64,000 nucleotides of DNA from Dasania phycosphaerae (GTDB lineage Bacteria > Pseudomonadota > Gammaproteobacteria > Pseudomonadales > Dasaniaceae), in contig NZ_JAPTGG010000001.1 of assembly GCF_026891035.1 (NCBI RefSeq), forward strand, positions 1 through 64,000, in the 5' to 3' direction. This document shows, in pieces, positions 35,116 through 44,641 of this stretch (the stretch's first letter is position 1; every line of letters begins with the position of its first letter). The translations under genes were made by a program, and so were the position numbers. The notes below the pieces were generated by a model. The model was not told the origin of the DNA. It did no database searches and worked only from the letters and a program-made list of their open reading frames with translations.

Positions 35116-36498
35116 TTAGCCTGTATAAGCCTCTAATATAGTCAACAATGTCATTGTATCGCTATGTTGTTGTTTTATATTCCGCAATAGCTCATCTTGT
35201 GAACCAAAGCGCTTTTTATCATAGAGGCTTACAGAGCTAACAGGCTGTGCCTGATTTGAGTTTGGACAAGACCGCAAAGACTTAGCCTTAGTAGCTGCTG
35301 TGGCTGCCAGTGCCAAGGGCTGCTCAGTGGGCTCACTGACTGTGGGCTCGGCCCATGGTTTAAGCTTGGCCGACATCTCTCGCAACTGATAATCGTCACG
35401 GTCAGGGCTTAAAATCAGCTGTTCTATAAAACTGGGGCCATCTAAAGGGCTGTGTTGATAGCTTGTAAAATAAGCCTGCACAGCAGCGCGCAGCATACGC
35501 TCTACCGCCTCCCTATCCGCACTGCCCTTTTCTATGGCCAATAATAATCGCGAGTGCAGCTCGGCGACATAGTCATTTTCAAGCAGCTTATCTTTCTCTG
35601 CCGACTTGCCCCCAGCCGACTGCAGCTGAGCTTTGGACTTGTGCTGCTCAGATTGTTTAAATTGCTTATACCAGTAGGCACTAAACGATTTGCCAGCTGG
35701 CAAGCTGTTGCTGTCCTGGGTTAATGCTTGCGCCAAACGTATAAAGCTTTGGCTGGAAGGGTCGGTATCCGGAAACATCGCCACCGGGTTTTGCAAGGTA
35801 ACAGCTGCTCTTACGCTCTCATCGCGAGGTAAATACCCCAAGTACTGCAACTCTACTCCTATGTACTTTTCTACCGCCGCAGCAAAGCGGCTAAAAATAG
35901 CACGGCCCTCATTACTGCCCTCGCACATATTCACCACCACCCGAAATAAAATCCGGCCTTGGCGGCGTTTTAATAACTTAATTAATGAAAAAGCATCGGT
36001 AAGCGAGGTGGGCTCTGGGGTAATAACAACCAATGAATACTGGGCAGCCGCGATAAAATCTAAACTGGCATCGGCGATGCCGGCCGCATTATCGATTAAT
36101 AAATAGTCAAACTCATGCTCTATGCGCGCCAGCTCGCGGGTTAAACGCAGCTGCTGACGAGGATGTAGGGTAGCGCATTCACTAATACCGTTTGCACCGG
36201 GGATAATTTTAAGATTATGCGGAGCGGCGACCATCACTTCGTCTATGGCTTTAGCGCCGTATAATACATGCTCCAAACTATACTTGGGCTGCACGCCTAG
36301 CAGTATATTAACGTTGGCCAATCCGGTGTCGGCATCTAGCAAACAAACGCGGAAACCTTGCTTGGCTAGGGTGATGCCTAAATTAACCGCAATACTGGAC
36401 TTTCCCACCCCGCCTTTACCGCTGCAAATAGCAATAACGCGAGGCATGGCAGGCTGCGGCGAGCTTTGGCGAGTCACTGATTGCACAGGGCAGATCAT
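35116..36498 (-). CDS. FleN/FlhG-like MinD-family ATPase with long C-terminal extension
   Basis: A 460-residue P-loop ATPase. The deviant Walker A SGKGGVGKSS begins at residue 26 with signature Lys28, and the Walker A' region has LLDADTGLANVNILLG, very like FlhG/FleN. The ATPase domain covers about 18-265. The C-terminal half is an extension rich in charged and Ala residues that is not found in 280-residue FleN; it contains a helical part (about 300-370) and a disordered linker. No flagellar gene is nearby. It is the first gene of a three-gene unit with two GGDEF-type proteins. The cell-pole or envelope target is unknown. Confidence 0.85.
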   Translation of the reverse strand: MICPVQSVTRQSSPQPAMPRVIAICSGKGGVGKSSIAVNLGITLAKQGFRVCLLDADTGLANVNILLGVQPKYSLEHVLYGAKAIDEVMVAAPHNLKIIPGANGISECATLHPRQQLRLTRELARIEHEFDYLLIDNAAGIADASLDFIAAAQYSLVVITPEPTSLTDAFSLIKLLKRRQGRILFRVVVNMCEGSNEGRAIFSRFAAAVEKYIGVELQYLGYLPRDESVRAAVTLQNPVAMFPDTDPSSQSFIRLAQALTQDSNSLPAGKSFSAYWYKQFKQSEQHKSKAQLQSAGGKSAEKDKLLENDYVAELHSRLLLAIEKGSADREAVERMLRAAVQAYFTSYQHSPLDGPSFIEQLILSPDRDDYQLREMSAKLKPWAEPTVSEPTEQPLALAATAATKAKSLRSCPNSNQAQPVSSVSLYDKKRFGSQDELLRNIKQQHSDTMTLLTILEAYTG

Positions 36499-36808
36499 TC
36501 CGTTAGTGAGTTGTTATTATCAATAATTTGACACTTTTTTATAAAACTGTGACGTAGCGCATATTATCAAACTGTAGGAAAAAAGCGATAGCCACAGCAA
36601 TAACGGTAATATTCACACTTTGTAGCTATCTCCCCCTATTCCCCTTTATCATTAGCCTGTATTTTAACCATCCTGTGGTATCTGCTAGGGCGGTTAGCTA
36701 TACTCAGCTATAACAGTTTTACTTAACTGCGCTCTCAACGATCGCGGGGCTGGCTGCCATAGCCGGCTTTAAAGCCTATAAAAACAAAAAAGCCATGAGC
36801 AAAGCCCA
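36499..36808. other. Divergent regulatory region
   Basis: About 310 bases between the FleN-like operon and the HDOD kinase. It contains a five-codon frame ATG...TGA (36795-36812) that ends inside the TTG start of the kinase gene. No clear operator was seen. Confidence 0.45.
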
Positions 36809-38869
36809 TTGAGTACTCATAAAGCGATTGATCAACTGCCTAGCCTGCCACAAGTATTAATCAAAATTCTTGATGCTATACACAGTGAATCGGCAGACTT
36901 CCAACAACTAGCTGATATTATTCGGCAAGATCCTGCTGTGGCCAGCAAACTCATACAAGTGGCTAGCTCAAGTTACTATGGCCGCTCACAAAACTGCTCT
37001 ACCATAGAGCGCGCACTAATGCTGCTGGGCACCGATACCGTTAAAACCATAGTCATCACCACCGCCATTAAGCATTTTTTCAATCACTTTAGTCAGCAGC
37101 ACAGCCACTTTTTAAAACAGTTTTGGCGCCGCTCGTTAGTAACCGCTAATTTCGCGCAAGCACTAGCCACACTCACACGCTTTTCAGCTCCCGAAGAAGC
37201 TTACCTCTGTGGCCTGCTTACCGATGTAGGGCAATTAATTTTGCTCACGGAGTTTAACGAAGATTATATACAGGTGGTTAACCTAAGCCCTTCCGACCAC
37301 CGCTTACTTGCAGAAGAACAAAGCCACTTCCACTACAACCACTGTGATGTGGCTGCCGACCTGATTGATAGCTGGAATATTTCCACCTTTATGGGCGACG
37401 CCGTGCGCTACCATCATGAAGACCTGGCACAGATTCAAGACGCCCAGCACCTGGTTAAAATCATTTACTTATCCAGCCTGCTGGGCAATAGCCAAGAAAT
37501 TAACGACAACACACTCACCGCTTGCCATGATTTATTTGGCCTTAACGAGGCGCTTACCAGAGAGATACACAGCCGTATACTAAGTGATGTAGAGGGCATT
37601 GCGGGCAGCTTAAATATAGATCTCGATGACAATCCCAAAAACGAGCAGCAAGCGCACCAAGATTTAGGCCAGCGCCTGAGCGAATTAAGTGAGATCACGC
37701 AAGTTAACCAAACCCTGTGGTTAGCACAAAGCCATGAAGCCCTAGAACAAACCATAGGCCGAGCCCTGCTGTTAACTTTTGGTATAGAGCACTGCCTGCT
37801 TTTAGAATACCAGCCCGAGCAAAACCGGCTCACAGGCCTTAACACGCAAGACCAAGCAGCTAGCTTAAACATCACCGTTGCGGCCGGCCGCAGCCTTAGC
37901 AGTGACGCCATGCTAACGCTAGCCATACAACACAGCATGGCTAGCGAACAAAAACTCTCGGTTATCGATAAGCAACTAATCCGGCTATGCCAGAGCCAGC
38001 ATATATTATGCCTACCCTTGATCAGCGGCCAACAAGCCATAGGCGTATTAGTATTAGGGCTAAGCGACAAACAATTACCTGCACTGCAACCCCGCTTTGG
38101 GCAGCTGCTCACGCTGGGCCGCGAGCTTGCCGCCAGCATGCAAAAACTCAATCAAGCAGGCGGGGTTGATAACAGCGACACACAACAGCAACAATTGCAA
38201 AGTAATATTCTCGAAGCTATACATGAAGCCAGCAACCCCCTTAGTATTATTCGCAATTACTTAGAGTTGCTGCGTATAAACCTAGGTAGCGAGCACAGTG
38301 CCAATGAAAATCTAGACCTAATCAAAGACGAGATAGATAGAGTAGGGCAAATATTACTGCGCTTAAAAGACCCCGGCGACAATAGCGATAACGATAGCAT
38401 CACCGACATCAACAAAGTAATTAGTGATACCGCCCAAATATTTATCAACTCTAGCTGTGCCTCTAAACACATTGAGCTCAAGCTAGAGCTGGATAAAGAC
38501 CTTAAAGCCAGCAAGGTAAACAGCGCTTATTTAAAACAAATACTCACTAACTTAGTTAAAAATGCCTGCGAGGCCTTAAGCAGCGGCCAGCAAATCACCC
38601 TGCGCAGTGATGCCCATGTCAACGCCAATGGCCGCTCATATTTAGCAATAATAGTTAGCGACAACGGCCCCGGCATGAGCGCCGCAGTTAAAGAGCAACT
38701 TTTTTTACCCCAGCAATCGACGAAAGGGGGCAAGCACTCAGGCTTAGGCCTGAGCATTGTGAAAAAACTGGTTGATGAAATGGGCGGTATTATTAGCTGT
38801 CGCTCACGTCAATCTACAACTGATACGGAGAGCAGCGGAACGGAGTTCCACCTATTACTCCCTAAATAG
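36809..38869 (+). CDS. HDOD-GAF sensor histidine kinase
   Basis: A 686-residue soluble kinase. An HDOD domain covers about 5-210 (LPSLPQVLIKIL, ADIIRQDPAVASKLI), a GAF-like domain about 290-440, then HisKA with candidate His472 (AIHEASNPLS) and HATPase with NLVKNACEAL, SDNGPGM and GLGLSIV. The start must be TTG 36809, because no other start codon lies between the in-frame stop at 36779 and the HDOD motif. No Shine-Dalgarno is seen. It is 47 bases ahead of the REC-PAS-GGDEF-EAL gene and is the probable cognate kinase. Confidence 0.88.
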   Translation: MSTHKAIDQLPSLPQVLIKILDAIHSESADFQQLADIIRQDPAVASKLIQVASSSYYGRSQNCSTIERALMLLGTDTVKTIVITTAIKHFFNHFSQQHSHFLKQFWRRSLVTANFAQALATLTRFSAPEEAYLCGLLTDVGQLILLTEFNEDYIQVVNLSPSDHRLLAEEQSHFHYNHCDVAADLIDSWNISTFMGDAVRYHHEDLAQIQDAQHLVKIIYLSSLLGNSQEINDNTLTACHDLFGLNEALTREIHSRILSDVEGIAGSLNIDLDDNPKNEQQAHQDLGQRLSELSEITQVNQTLWLAQSHEALEQTIGRALLLTFGIEHCLLLEYQPEQNRLTGLNTQDQAASLNITVAAGRSLSSDAMLTLAIQHSMASEQKLSVIDKQLIRLCQSQHILCLPLISGQQAIGVLVLGLSDKQLPALQPRFGQLLTLGRELAASMQKLNQAGGVDNSDTQQQQLQSNILEAIHEASNPLSIIRNYLELLRINLGSEHSANENLDLIKDEIDRVGQILLRLKDPGDNSDNDSITDINKVISDTAQIFINSSCASKHIELKLELDKDLKASKVNSAYLKQILTNLVKNACEALSSGQQITLRSDAHVNANGRSYLAIIVSDNGPGMSAAVKEQLFLPQQSTKGGKHSGLGLSIVKKLVDEMGGIISCRSRQSTTDTESSGTEFHLLLPK

Positions 38870-38916
38870 CACTTATGAACAAGGCTTGTGCATAGTGATA
38901 ATAAAAGCAAAAAAAT

Positions 38917-41073
38917 ATGGCCAACACCGAACTGTACAAAAATAGCGACGCCAGAATACTACTGACTGACGACGACCCGCGTATGCTTGAAAGCCTCAAA
39001 ACCTTATTGGAGCTTTACGAGTTTAATGTCGATACCGCCCTAGGCGGTCAAGAAGGTATAGACAAATTATCCAGCCAGGATTACGACGTACTGCTGCTAG
39101 ATTTAAAAATGCCCGATATCAACGGCCATGATGTCATGGCGTTTATGGCTAAGCACCAGATTAACACCACCACCATAGTCGTTAGCGGTGAAACCTCTTT
39201 AAGTGATATTAGCAAAGCCCTGCGTCACGGCGCCTATGATTATTTAAAAAAGCCCTATGTCCCGGAAGAACTTACCGCAACCGTCAGCAACGCGGTAAGA
39301 AAAAAACTGCTAGAAAAATCTCATCAAAATATACAATCCAAACTAAATCAGTCGGAAAAGTTACACCGCTTTATCGTCAATAACTCACCCGATATTATTT
39401 TTGTGCTCGACAGCCAAGGTAAGGTGAGTTTTATCAACTCACAAATTGAATCTATTTTAGGATTCTCTAGAAAAAACCTTATGGGCAAGCCCATCACCAA
39501 TATAATTGATGACAACGACGAGCGGGTCAGCTTCTTTTTTGAACGTGCGCTAGCGCCTCACAAAACCCCACAAAGCACTGAAGTCACTCTTAAAAATTTC
39601 AACAATGAGCACAAACGTCACTTTGAAATAACCATCTGGTCAATTAGTGACACCAATGAGCGCATTCCCTCTAATAGCGAACATTTTCACGCCTATGGCA
39701 CCGCCCGTGATATCACCGAGCGCAAAGAGGCCGAGGCATTTATTAATTTTCAGGCCTACCACGATTTACTCACCCGGCTACCTAACCGCTCACTGTTTAA
39801 AGACAGGCTTAGCACCGCCATCAGCCAGGCTGAGCGCAACAACAGCCGCCTGGCGGTAATGTTTATAGACCTAGATCGCTTTAAAGTGATTAACGACTCC
39901 CTGGGCCACACCATGGGTGACAGACTACTGCAAGCAGTTAGTCAGCGCCTGCAACAACACATACGCAAGAGTGATACCCTGTCGCGCTTTGGCGGCGACG
40001 AGTTCACCCTACTACTGCCCGAAATTGCCGACGACCAGGCAGCCATACAAGTAGCCGATAAAATTTTAGAATCTATAAAACAGCCTTTTATTTTAGGCGG
40101 GCATGATATTTATGTGGGCGCTAGCATAGGCATAGCCACTTACCCCGAAGCCGGCACCAATATGGACGCGCTGATTAAAAACTCTGATATAGCCATGTAT
40201 CAAGTTAAAAATACCGGCAAAGACGGGGTCAAAACCTTTAACCCAGAAATGAGCGACAATCCCACCGAGCGGCTGATGTTAGAACAAGATATCAGGCGCG
40301 CCATAGAGCTCAATGAATTTGATCTCTGCTATCAACCACAAGTGGACACATTGACCCAGACCATCTGCGGGGTGGAGGCCTTAATACGCTGGAACCACCC
40401 CAGCCTAGGCCGCTTATCGCCAGTAGAGTTTATCCCCATAGCTGAAGAAAGCCGCTTGATTATTGATATAGACAAATACACCCTGCGCAAAGCCTGCCGT
40501 GAGATTCGCCACTACCATCATCAAGGCATGCCCAATCTGCGGCTGGCGGTTAATCTTTCCCCCATTATGATAGAGCGCGAAGATTTTGTAGAAACCGTCT
40601 TAGGCATACTTAAAGACGAGGGTTTCCCCACCAACCTGCTAGAGCTGGAGATCACCGAAAATGTGTTAATGGGCGATAGAAAAGACATTATCGACAAACT
40701 GTTACTGCTGTCGTCTAAAGGCATCAACCTGGCACTGGATGACTTCGGTACCGGCTACTCATCGCTAAGCTACCTACAAAAATTTCCCTTAAAAACCCTA
40801 AAAATTGACCGCAGCTTTATCCACAACATTAAAAGCAGCGAAGACGAGGCCTGCATAGTCAACGCCATTATCTCTATGGCTCAAGGTTTACGCATGTCTA
40901 TTATTGCCGAAGGGGTAGAAAACAAAGAGCAACTGGATTACCTCAAGGCCTTGGGCTGCGACATAGTGCAAGGCTTCTTCTTTGGCGCCGCTACTAGCCT
41001 AGAGCAAGTGGCCACCCTGTTTCACCAACGGCAACACCTATACACCACCCAAATTGCCGAGCTGGGTGCTTAG
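38917..41073 (+). CDS. REC-PAS-GGDEF-EAL bifunctional cyclic-di-GMP regulator
   Basis: A 718-residue protein. Receiver with Asp62 (LLDLKMPD), PAS domain (about 145-260), GGDEF domain with active-site GGDEF at 359-363 and I-site RKSD at 350-353, and EAL domain with EAL at 487-489 and DDFGTGYSSL. Both catalytic motifs appear intact, so it may make and degrade cyclic di-GMP; one activity may be silent. The receiver is likely phosphorylated by the HDOD kinase just upstream. Confidence 0.94.
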   Translation: MANTELYKNSDARILLTDDDPRMLESLKTLLELYEFNVDTALGGQEGIDKLSSQDYDVLLLDLKMPDINGHDVMAFMAKHQINTTTIVVSGETSLSDISKALRHGAYDYLKKPYVPEELTATVSNAVRKKLLEKSHQNIQSKLNQSEKLHRFIVNNSPDIIFVLDSQGKVSFINSQIESILGFSRKNLMGKPITNIIDDNDERVSFFFERALAPHKTPQSTEVTLKNFNNEHKRHFEITIWSISDTNERIPSNSEHFHAYGTARDITERKEAEAFINFQAYHDLLTRLPNRSLFKDRLSTAISQAERNNSRLAVMFIDLDRFKVINDSLGHTMGDRLLQAVSQRLQQHIRKSDTLSRFGGDEFTLLLPEIADDQAAIQVADKILESIKQPFILGGHDIYVGASIGIATYPEAGTNMDALIKNSDIAMYQVKNTGKDGVKTFNPEMSDNPTERLMLEQDIRRAIELNEFDLCYQPQVDTLTQTICGVEALIRWNHPSLGRLSPVEFIPIAEESRLIIDIDKYTLRKACREIRHYHHQGMPNLRLAVNLSPIMIEREDFVETVLGILKDEGFPTNLLELEITENVLMGDRKDIIDKLLLLSSKGINLALDDFGTGYSSLSYLQKFPLKTLKIDRSFIHNIKSSEDEACIVNAIISMAQGLRMSIIAEGVENKEQLDYLKALGCDIVQGFFFGAATSLEQVATLFHQRQHLYTTQIAELGA

Positions 41074-41165
41074 CCACACAAACAGGCAAGGGCTAACTTC
41101 TATGATAGCCCGCAGCCTGCTAGAATTGCCGCCCCATTATGAGCAACCTTCAGTAAGTATTACTT

Positions 41166-41876
41166 ATGTTAATTGATCAGTATTACAGCCAAGACCAACA
41201 AAAAATAAGCTTTAGCAGGCAACAAGCCAGCGACTTTGCCAAAAACATCGCTGACGACTTTAACCCCCTACACGATGCTGATGCCAAACGCTTTTGCGTA
41301 CCCGGCGACTTACTGTTTGCCATAGTTTTATCCAAATATGGTATTAGCCAGCACATGCAGTTTACCTTCTCTGGCATGGTCAGTGATGGCGTGGCGCTAC
41401 AACTGCCCGCCGCCAGTACTCAGCTCAGCCTTAAAGACGGCGCCGATAAAGAGTATTTGAGCATAGAACAAAGCGGCGACAACTGCCGCGATCAACAATT
41501 AATAGACACACTGACTCAACGCTATGTGGCCTTTTCGGGGCAAACCTTCCCGCATATATTAATGCCGCTGCTCAAAGAGCAAGCGGTAATGATCAACCCC
41601 GACCGGCCTATGGTCATTTATGAAAGCATGCTCATAGAGCTCAACCGCCTAGACCGCAGCGACATAGAGCTAGCCTTAAACAAAGAGCAAACCCATTTAG
41701 AGAGCAATGGTAAACGCGGTAAAATCTGCCTGGCCTTTACCCTGCTCGCTGGCGGCGAAGAAATAGGCCGCGGTGAAAAACGCATGCTGCTTAGCGGCCT
41801 CAAGCCCTATGATCAACAAGCCGTAGATCAGTTGGTAAACAACTATAACGAGGGCAAAGCTCGCCATAAAAGCTAA
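41166..41876 (+). CDS. DUF3581-family protein
   Basis: A 236-residue soluble protein matching the DUF3581 family: FSRQQASDFAKNIADDFNPLHD and LMPLLKEQAVMINPDRPMVIYESM are characteristic. The ADDFNPLHD segment recalls MaoC/hotdog-type motifs. Function is unknown. It begins 92 bases after the GGDEF-EAL gene. Confidence 0.85.
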   Translation: MLIDQYYSQDQQKISFSRQQASDFAKNIADDFNPLHDADAKRFCVPGDLLFAIVLSKYGISQHMQFTFSGMVSDGVALQLPAASTQLSLKDGADKEYLSIEQSGDNCRDQQLIDTLTQRYVAFSGQTFPHILMPLLKEQAVMINPDRPMVIYESMLIELNRLDRSDIELALNKEQTHLESNGKRGKICLAFTLLAGGEEIGRGEKRMLLSGLKPYDQQAVDQLVNNYNEGKARHKS

Positions 41877-41996
41877 ACAGTTAATAGCCTATACAGCGTA
41901 TTCTAATCTATCGACTATAATTCTAGGGTTCGCGCTAAGTAAGGGACAACTGGCCACTCATTAACACCGCCTATAAAATTGGAATTTTAGGATTAG

Positions 41997-44141
41997 ATGA
42001 ATACGCATATAGACGCCTTACCCAAAGAGCGAATCATAGAAAAGAGCCGGCTCGCCATTAGTAAATGGTCCAGTACTCACTTAAGCCGCTACCTAGAGCT
42101 ATTGGCCGAAAAGTTTTTTAATCTCGCCGATAAGTCTGATAACAACGAAAGCCAAACTCGCTACTTTCAAGTGCGCGATGAGATCATCAATCAACAGGCT
42201 CATATAGAGCAGGTTTTTAGCCAGCAGCTAAGCCAGGCTTTTAAAAATTATCAAAACCTGCGCCCCACCAATAGCGCCATCAATATTAGCGAGCAGCCAG
42301 CAGAGCAAGAACAAACCTTAAGCTTGGTCGATAACGATGATTTAGAAGAAGCCCTAGCCATCAAGACCATGACCCTAAAAGCCAGCAGCGATTGCTCTGC
42401 GGGTATTTATGCACTCAACCAACGCCTTGCCGCCTTAAGAGGCGGCAGCAAAATGAGCGACTACGACAACCCCATCGCCCCTGGGGTTTTTGCCGAAGCA
42501 CTGCAAAGCGCCATAAAAGACTTACTGCTAGACACCCAGTCGCGGCTAATTGTTTATAAAATGTTTGACAGCTTGTTTATGCGCAAGCTGGACTCGCTAT
42601 ACAAGCTATTAAACCAGCACTTTGAGGCCCGCGGCCTACTACCCCATTTAAATTACGAAACCCATAAGTCCCCCTCAGACCTATTACCCGAAGAGCTAAA
42701 AGGCCTAGAGAGCCAGCCCTCTTTAGATCATCAAATTGATCTATTTAAATCCATACAGCAATTGCAGCAACTATTTCCCATACCCGCTATCCCAGCGGGT
42801 CAGGCCATCACCGTAGACCAGCTGATACACAGCATACAAGCGCTGCAACACAATGCCGCTGGCGAGCTTAGCCATATTAAAAACCCACAGCAATTACAAG
42901 CGGGCTACCCACAACAACTACGTCAACAAGCCGAGCAAGACGCCAAAAAAACCGCTGAAATAGATACCCATATTATAGAAATTGTAGGCCTGCTATTTGA
43001 GTACATGCTCAACGATGAAAAGCTACCCGACTCCGTCAAAACCTTATTAAGCTATCTACACACCCCATTCTTAAAAGTCGCCGTGGTTGATAAAGAGTTT
43101 TTTAACCACCCCCAGCATCCGGCCAGGCAATTACTCAACAACCTGGTTGCCTCTGGCGAGCGCTGGGTAGAGCCCAACAGCAAGCACAAAAGTGAAGTTT
43201 TTTTACAAATTAAAACCGTGGTCGAACGCATACTCAATGACTTTGACAACGACATACGCTTATTTTCTGAGCTGGCTTTTGAGTTTAACCGCTACATACG
43301 CCAACACGCACGGCGTATACGCCTCACCGAAGAGCGAGCCATGCAGGCTGCTAAAGGCGAAAACAAACTCAAAGAAATACGCTTAAAAGTCGATGCCTTT
43401 ATTAGAAAAAAAGTTGGCCAGGTCAAACTACCCGACTTTGTCAGCGCCCTGCTATTTGAGCCCTGGTCCAACTACATGGCCTTTAACCTGTTGCGCTTTG
43501 GCTCACGCAGCGGCCAATGGCAGCACGCCGCCACCATGGTGGATGATATTTTATGGTTTGTGCAAATTATTCAATACTCTACCCAACCGGAAAAAAACCT
43601 GCGTTTTAACGAGTTGCTAGAATCCCTGCCCTCGGCCCTGCAACAAGGTTTTGACACGGTGGGCTATGATTCCAGCCAGGGCCAGCAAATCATCGACAAG
43701 CTCCTACACCTGCATGAGCAACAACGTCATAACCTCGAACCCGCCAGCAACACCGACGCCAGCGCAACTGAGGCCGAGATACAACCCGAAGTCATAGACG
43801 CCCATATTGATGAGGTGGACATTAACCAGTCCATAGAGGCCGAGACCAAAGGCGATGATATAGTTCAGCAACTCAAGAAAACCGAGTTTGGCACTTGGTT
43901 TGTTTTTGACGCCAATAGCGATCAAGCCCAGCACGTTAAGCTGGCCTGGTCCAACACCACCACCCTGCACTTTATGTTTGTAAACCGTATGGGCCAACAA
44001 ATTGCCGTAAAAAGCGGCCAGGAATTAGCCCAAGCCATGCGAGCTGGCGAGATAAAAATACTAGGCAAGGAAGAAGATAAACCTTTCTTTGAAAAAGCGC
44101 TTGAACGTATTCTCAAACAGATACAACATAAGCAAAAATAA
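41997..44141 (+). CDS. DUF1631-family protein
   Basis: A 714-residue DUF1631 protein (some databases call this family thymidine phosphorylase by error). It is largely helical. The C-terminal 80 residues (FGTWFVFDAN, KLAWSN, FMFVNRMGQQ) form a small beta domain reminiscent of PilZ. A PilZ gene lies 21 bases downstream, and the adjacent genes handle cyclic di-GMP, so a role in the same pathway is likely but unproven. Confidence 0.85.
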   Translation: MNTHIDALPKERIIEKSRLAISKWSSTHLSRYLELLAEKFFNLADKSDNNESQTRYFQVRDEIINQQAHIEQVFSQQLSQAFKNYQNLRPTNSAINISEQPAEQEQTLSLVDNDDLEEALAIKTMTLKASSDCSAGIYALNQRLAALRGGSKMSDYDNPIAPGVFAEALQSAIKDLLLDTQSRLIVYKMFDSLFMRKLDSLYKLLNQHFEARGLLPHLNYETHKSPSDLLPEELKGLESQPSLDHQIDLFKSIQQLQQLFPIPAIPAGQAITVDQLIHSIQALQHNAAGELSHIKNPQQLQAGYPQQLRQQAEQDAKKTAEIDTHIIEIVGLLFEYMLNDEKLPDSVKTLLSYLHTPFLKVAVVDKEFFNHPQHPARQLLNNLVASGERWVEPNSKHKSEVFLQIKTVVERILNDFDNDIRLFSELAFEFNRYIRQHARRIRLTEERAMQAAKGENKLKEIRLKVDAFIRKKVGQVKLPDFVSALLFEPWSNYMAFNLLRFGSRSGQWQHAATMVDDILWFVQIIQYSTQPEKNLRFNELLESLPSALQQGFDTVGYDSSQGQQIIDKLLHLHEQQRHNLEPASNTDASATEAEIQPEVIDAHIDEVDINQSIEAETKGDDIVQQLKKTEFGTWFVFDANSDQAQHVKLAWSNTTTLHFMFVNRMGQQIAVKSGQELAQAMRAGEIKILGKEEDKPFFEKALERILKQIQHKQK

Positions 44142-44162
44142 TAGTAATAAAGTGAGCCACTA

Positions 44163-44495
44163 ATGACTAGAAAGCAAGAGCGCGTAGAACTCAATCAAAG
44201 CATTACCATTAACGACATTATCAATGGTGGTGTGTTTGGCGAGCTTATCAATGTCACCACCGAAGGCCTGATGGTTATGACCCACCAGGAAATCCCCACC
44301 CACGCCATTTACCAACTTTCACTCAAGCTACCCAGCCCTATCCTAGGCAGCGATAGCATAGAGCTGGGCGCCGATTGCCTGTGGTGCAAAGCCGAAGAAA
44401 ACTTCAACCGCCACTGGGCCGGGCTACATATTATTGATGCCTCCGAGCAGGCTATGGCGCAACTAGCGCAGCTGATAGATCACTACAAGAAATAA
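44163..44495 (+). CDS. PilZ-domain cyclic-di-GMP receptor
   Basis: A 110-residue PilZ protein. The ligand motifs are the N-terminal RxxxR in RKQER and NVTTEG, equivalent to D/NxSxxG with Thr in place of Ser. Such proteins bind cyclic di-GMP and act by protein contact. It is 21 bases after the DUF1631 gene, with probable co-transcription. Confidence 0.85.
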   Translation: MTRKQERVELNQSITINDIINGGVFGELINVTTEGLMVMTHQEIPTHAIYQLSLKLPSPILGSDSIELGADCLWCKAEENFNRHWAGLHIIDASEQAMAQLAQLIDHYKK

Positions 44496-44641
44496 TCACT
44501 ATTCATCGCATTAAGCCCCGCAACAGCTTACCCCGCCCATTTTTTCAGCTATAATTCCGCCCCCGTGAATTAGCCATAGCTCAAAAGGCCGTGGCTATTT
44601 ATTACTCAACATCTACATAGATTAATCTTGAGGGTAATCCA

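Noticed and set aside
35116..36498. Plasmid partition ParA
   Set aside because: The FlhG-type DADTGLANVN motif, chromosomal context and the GGDEF neighbours fit a FleN-like ATPase better; no parB or centromere repeats follow.
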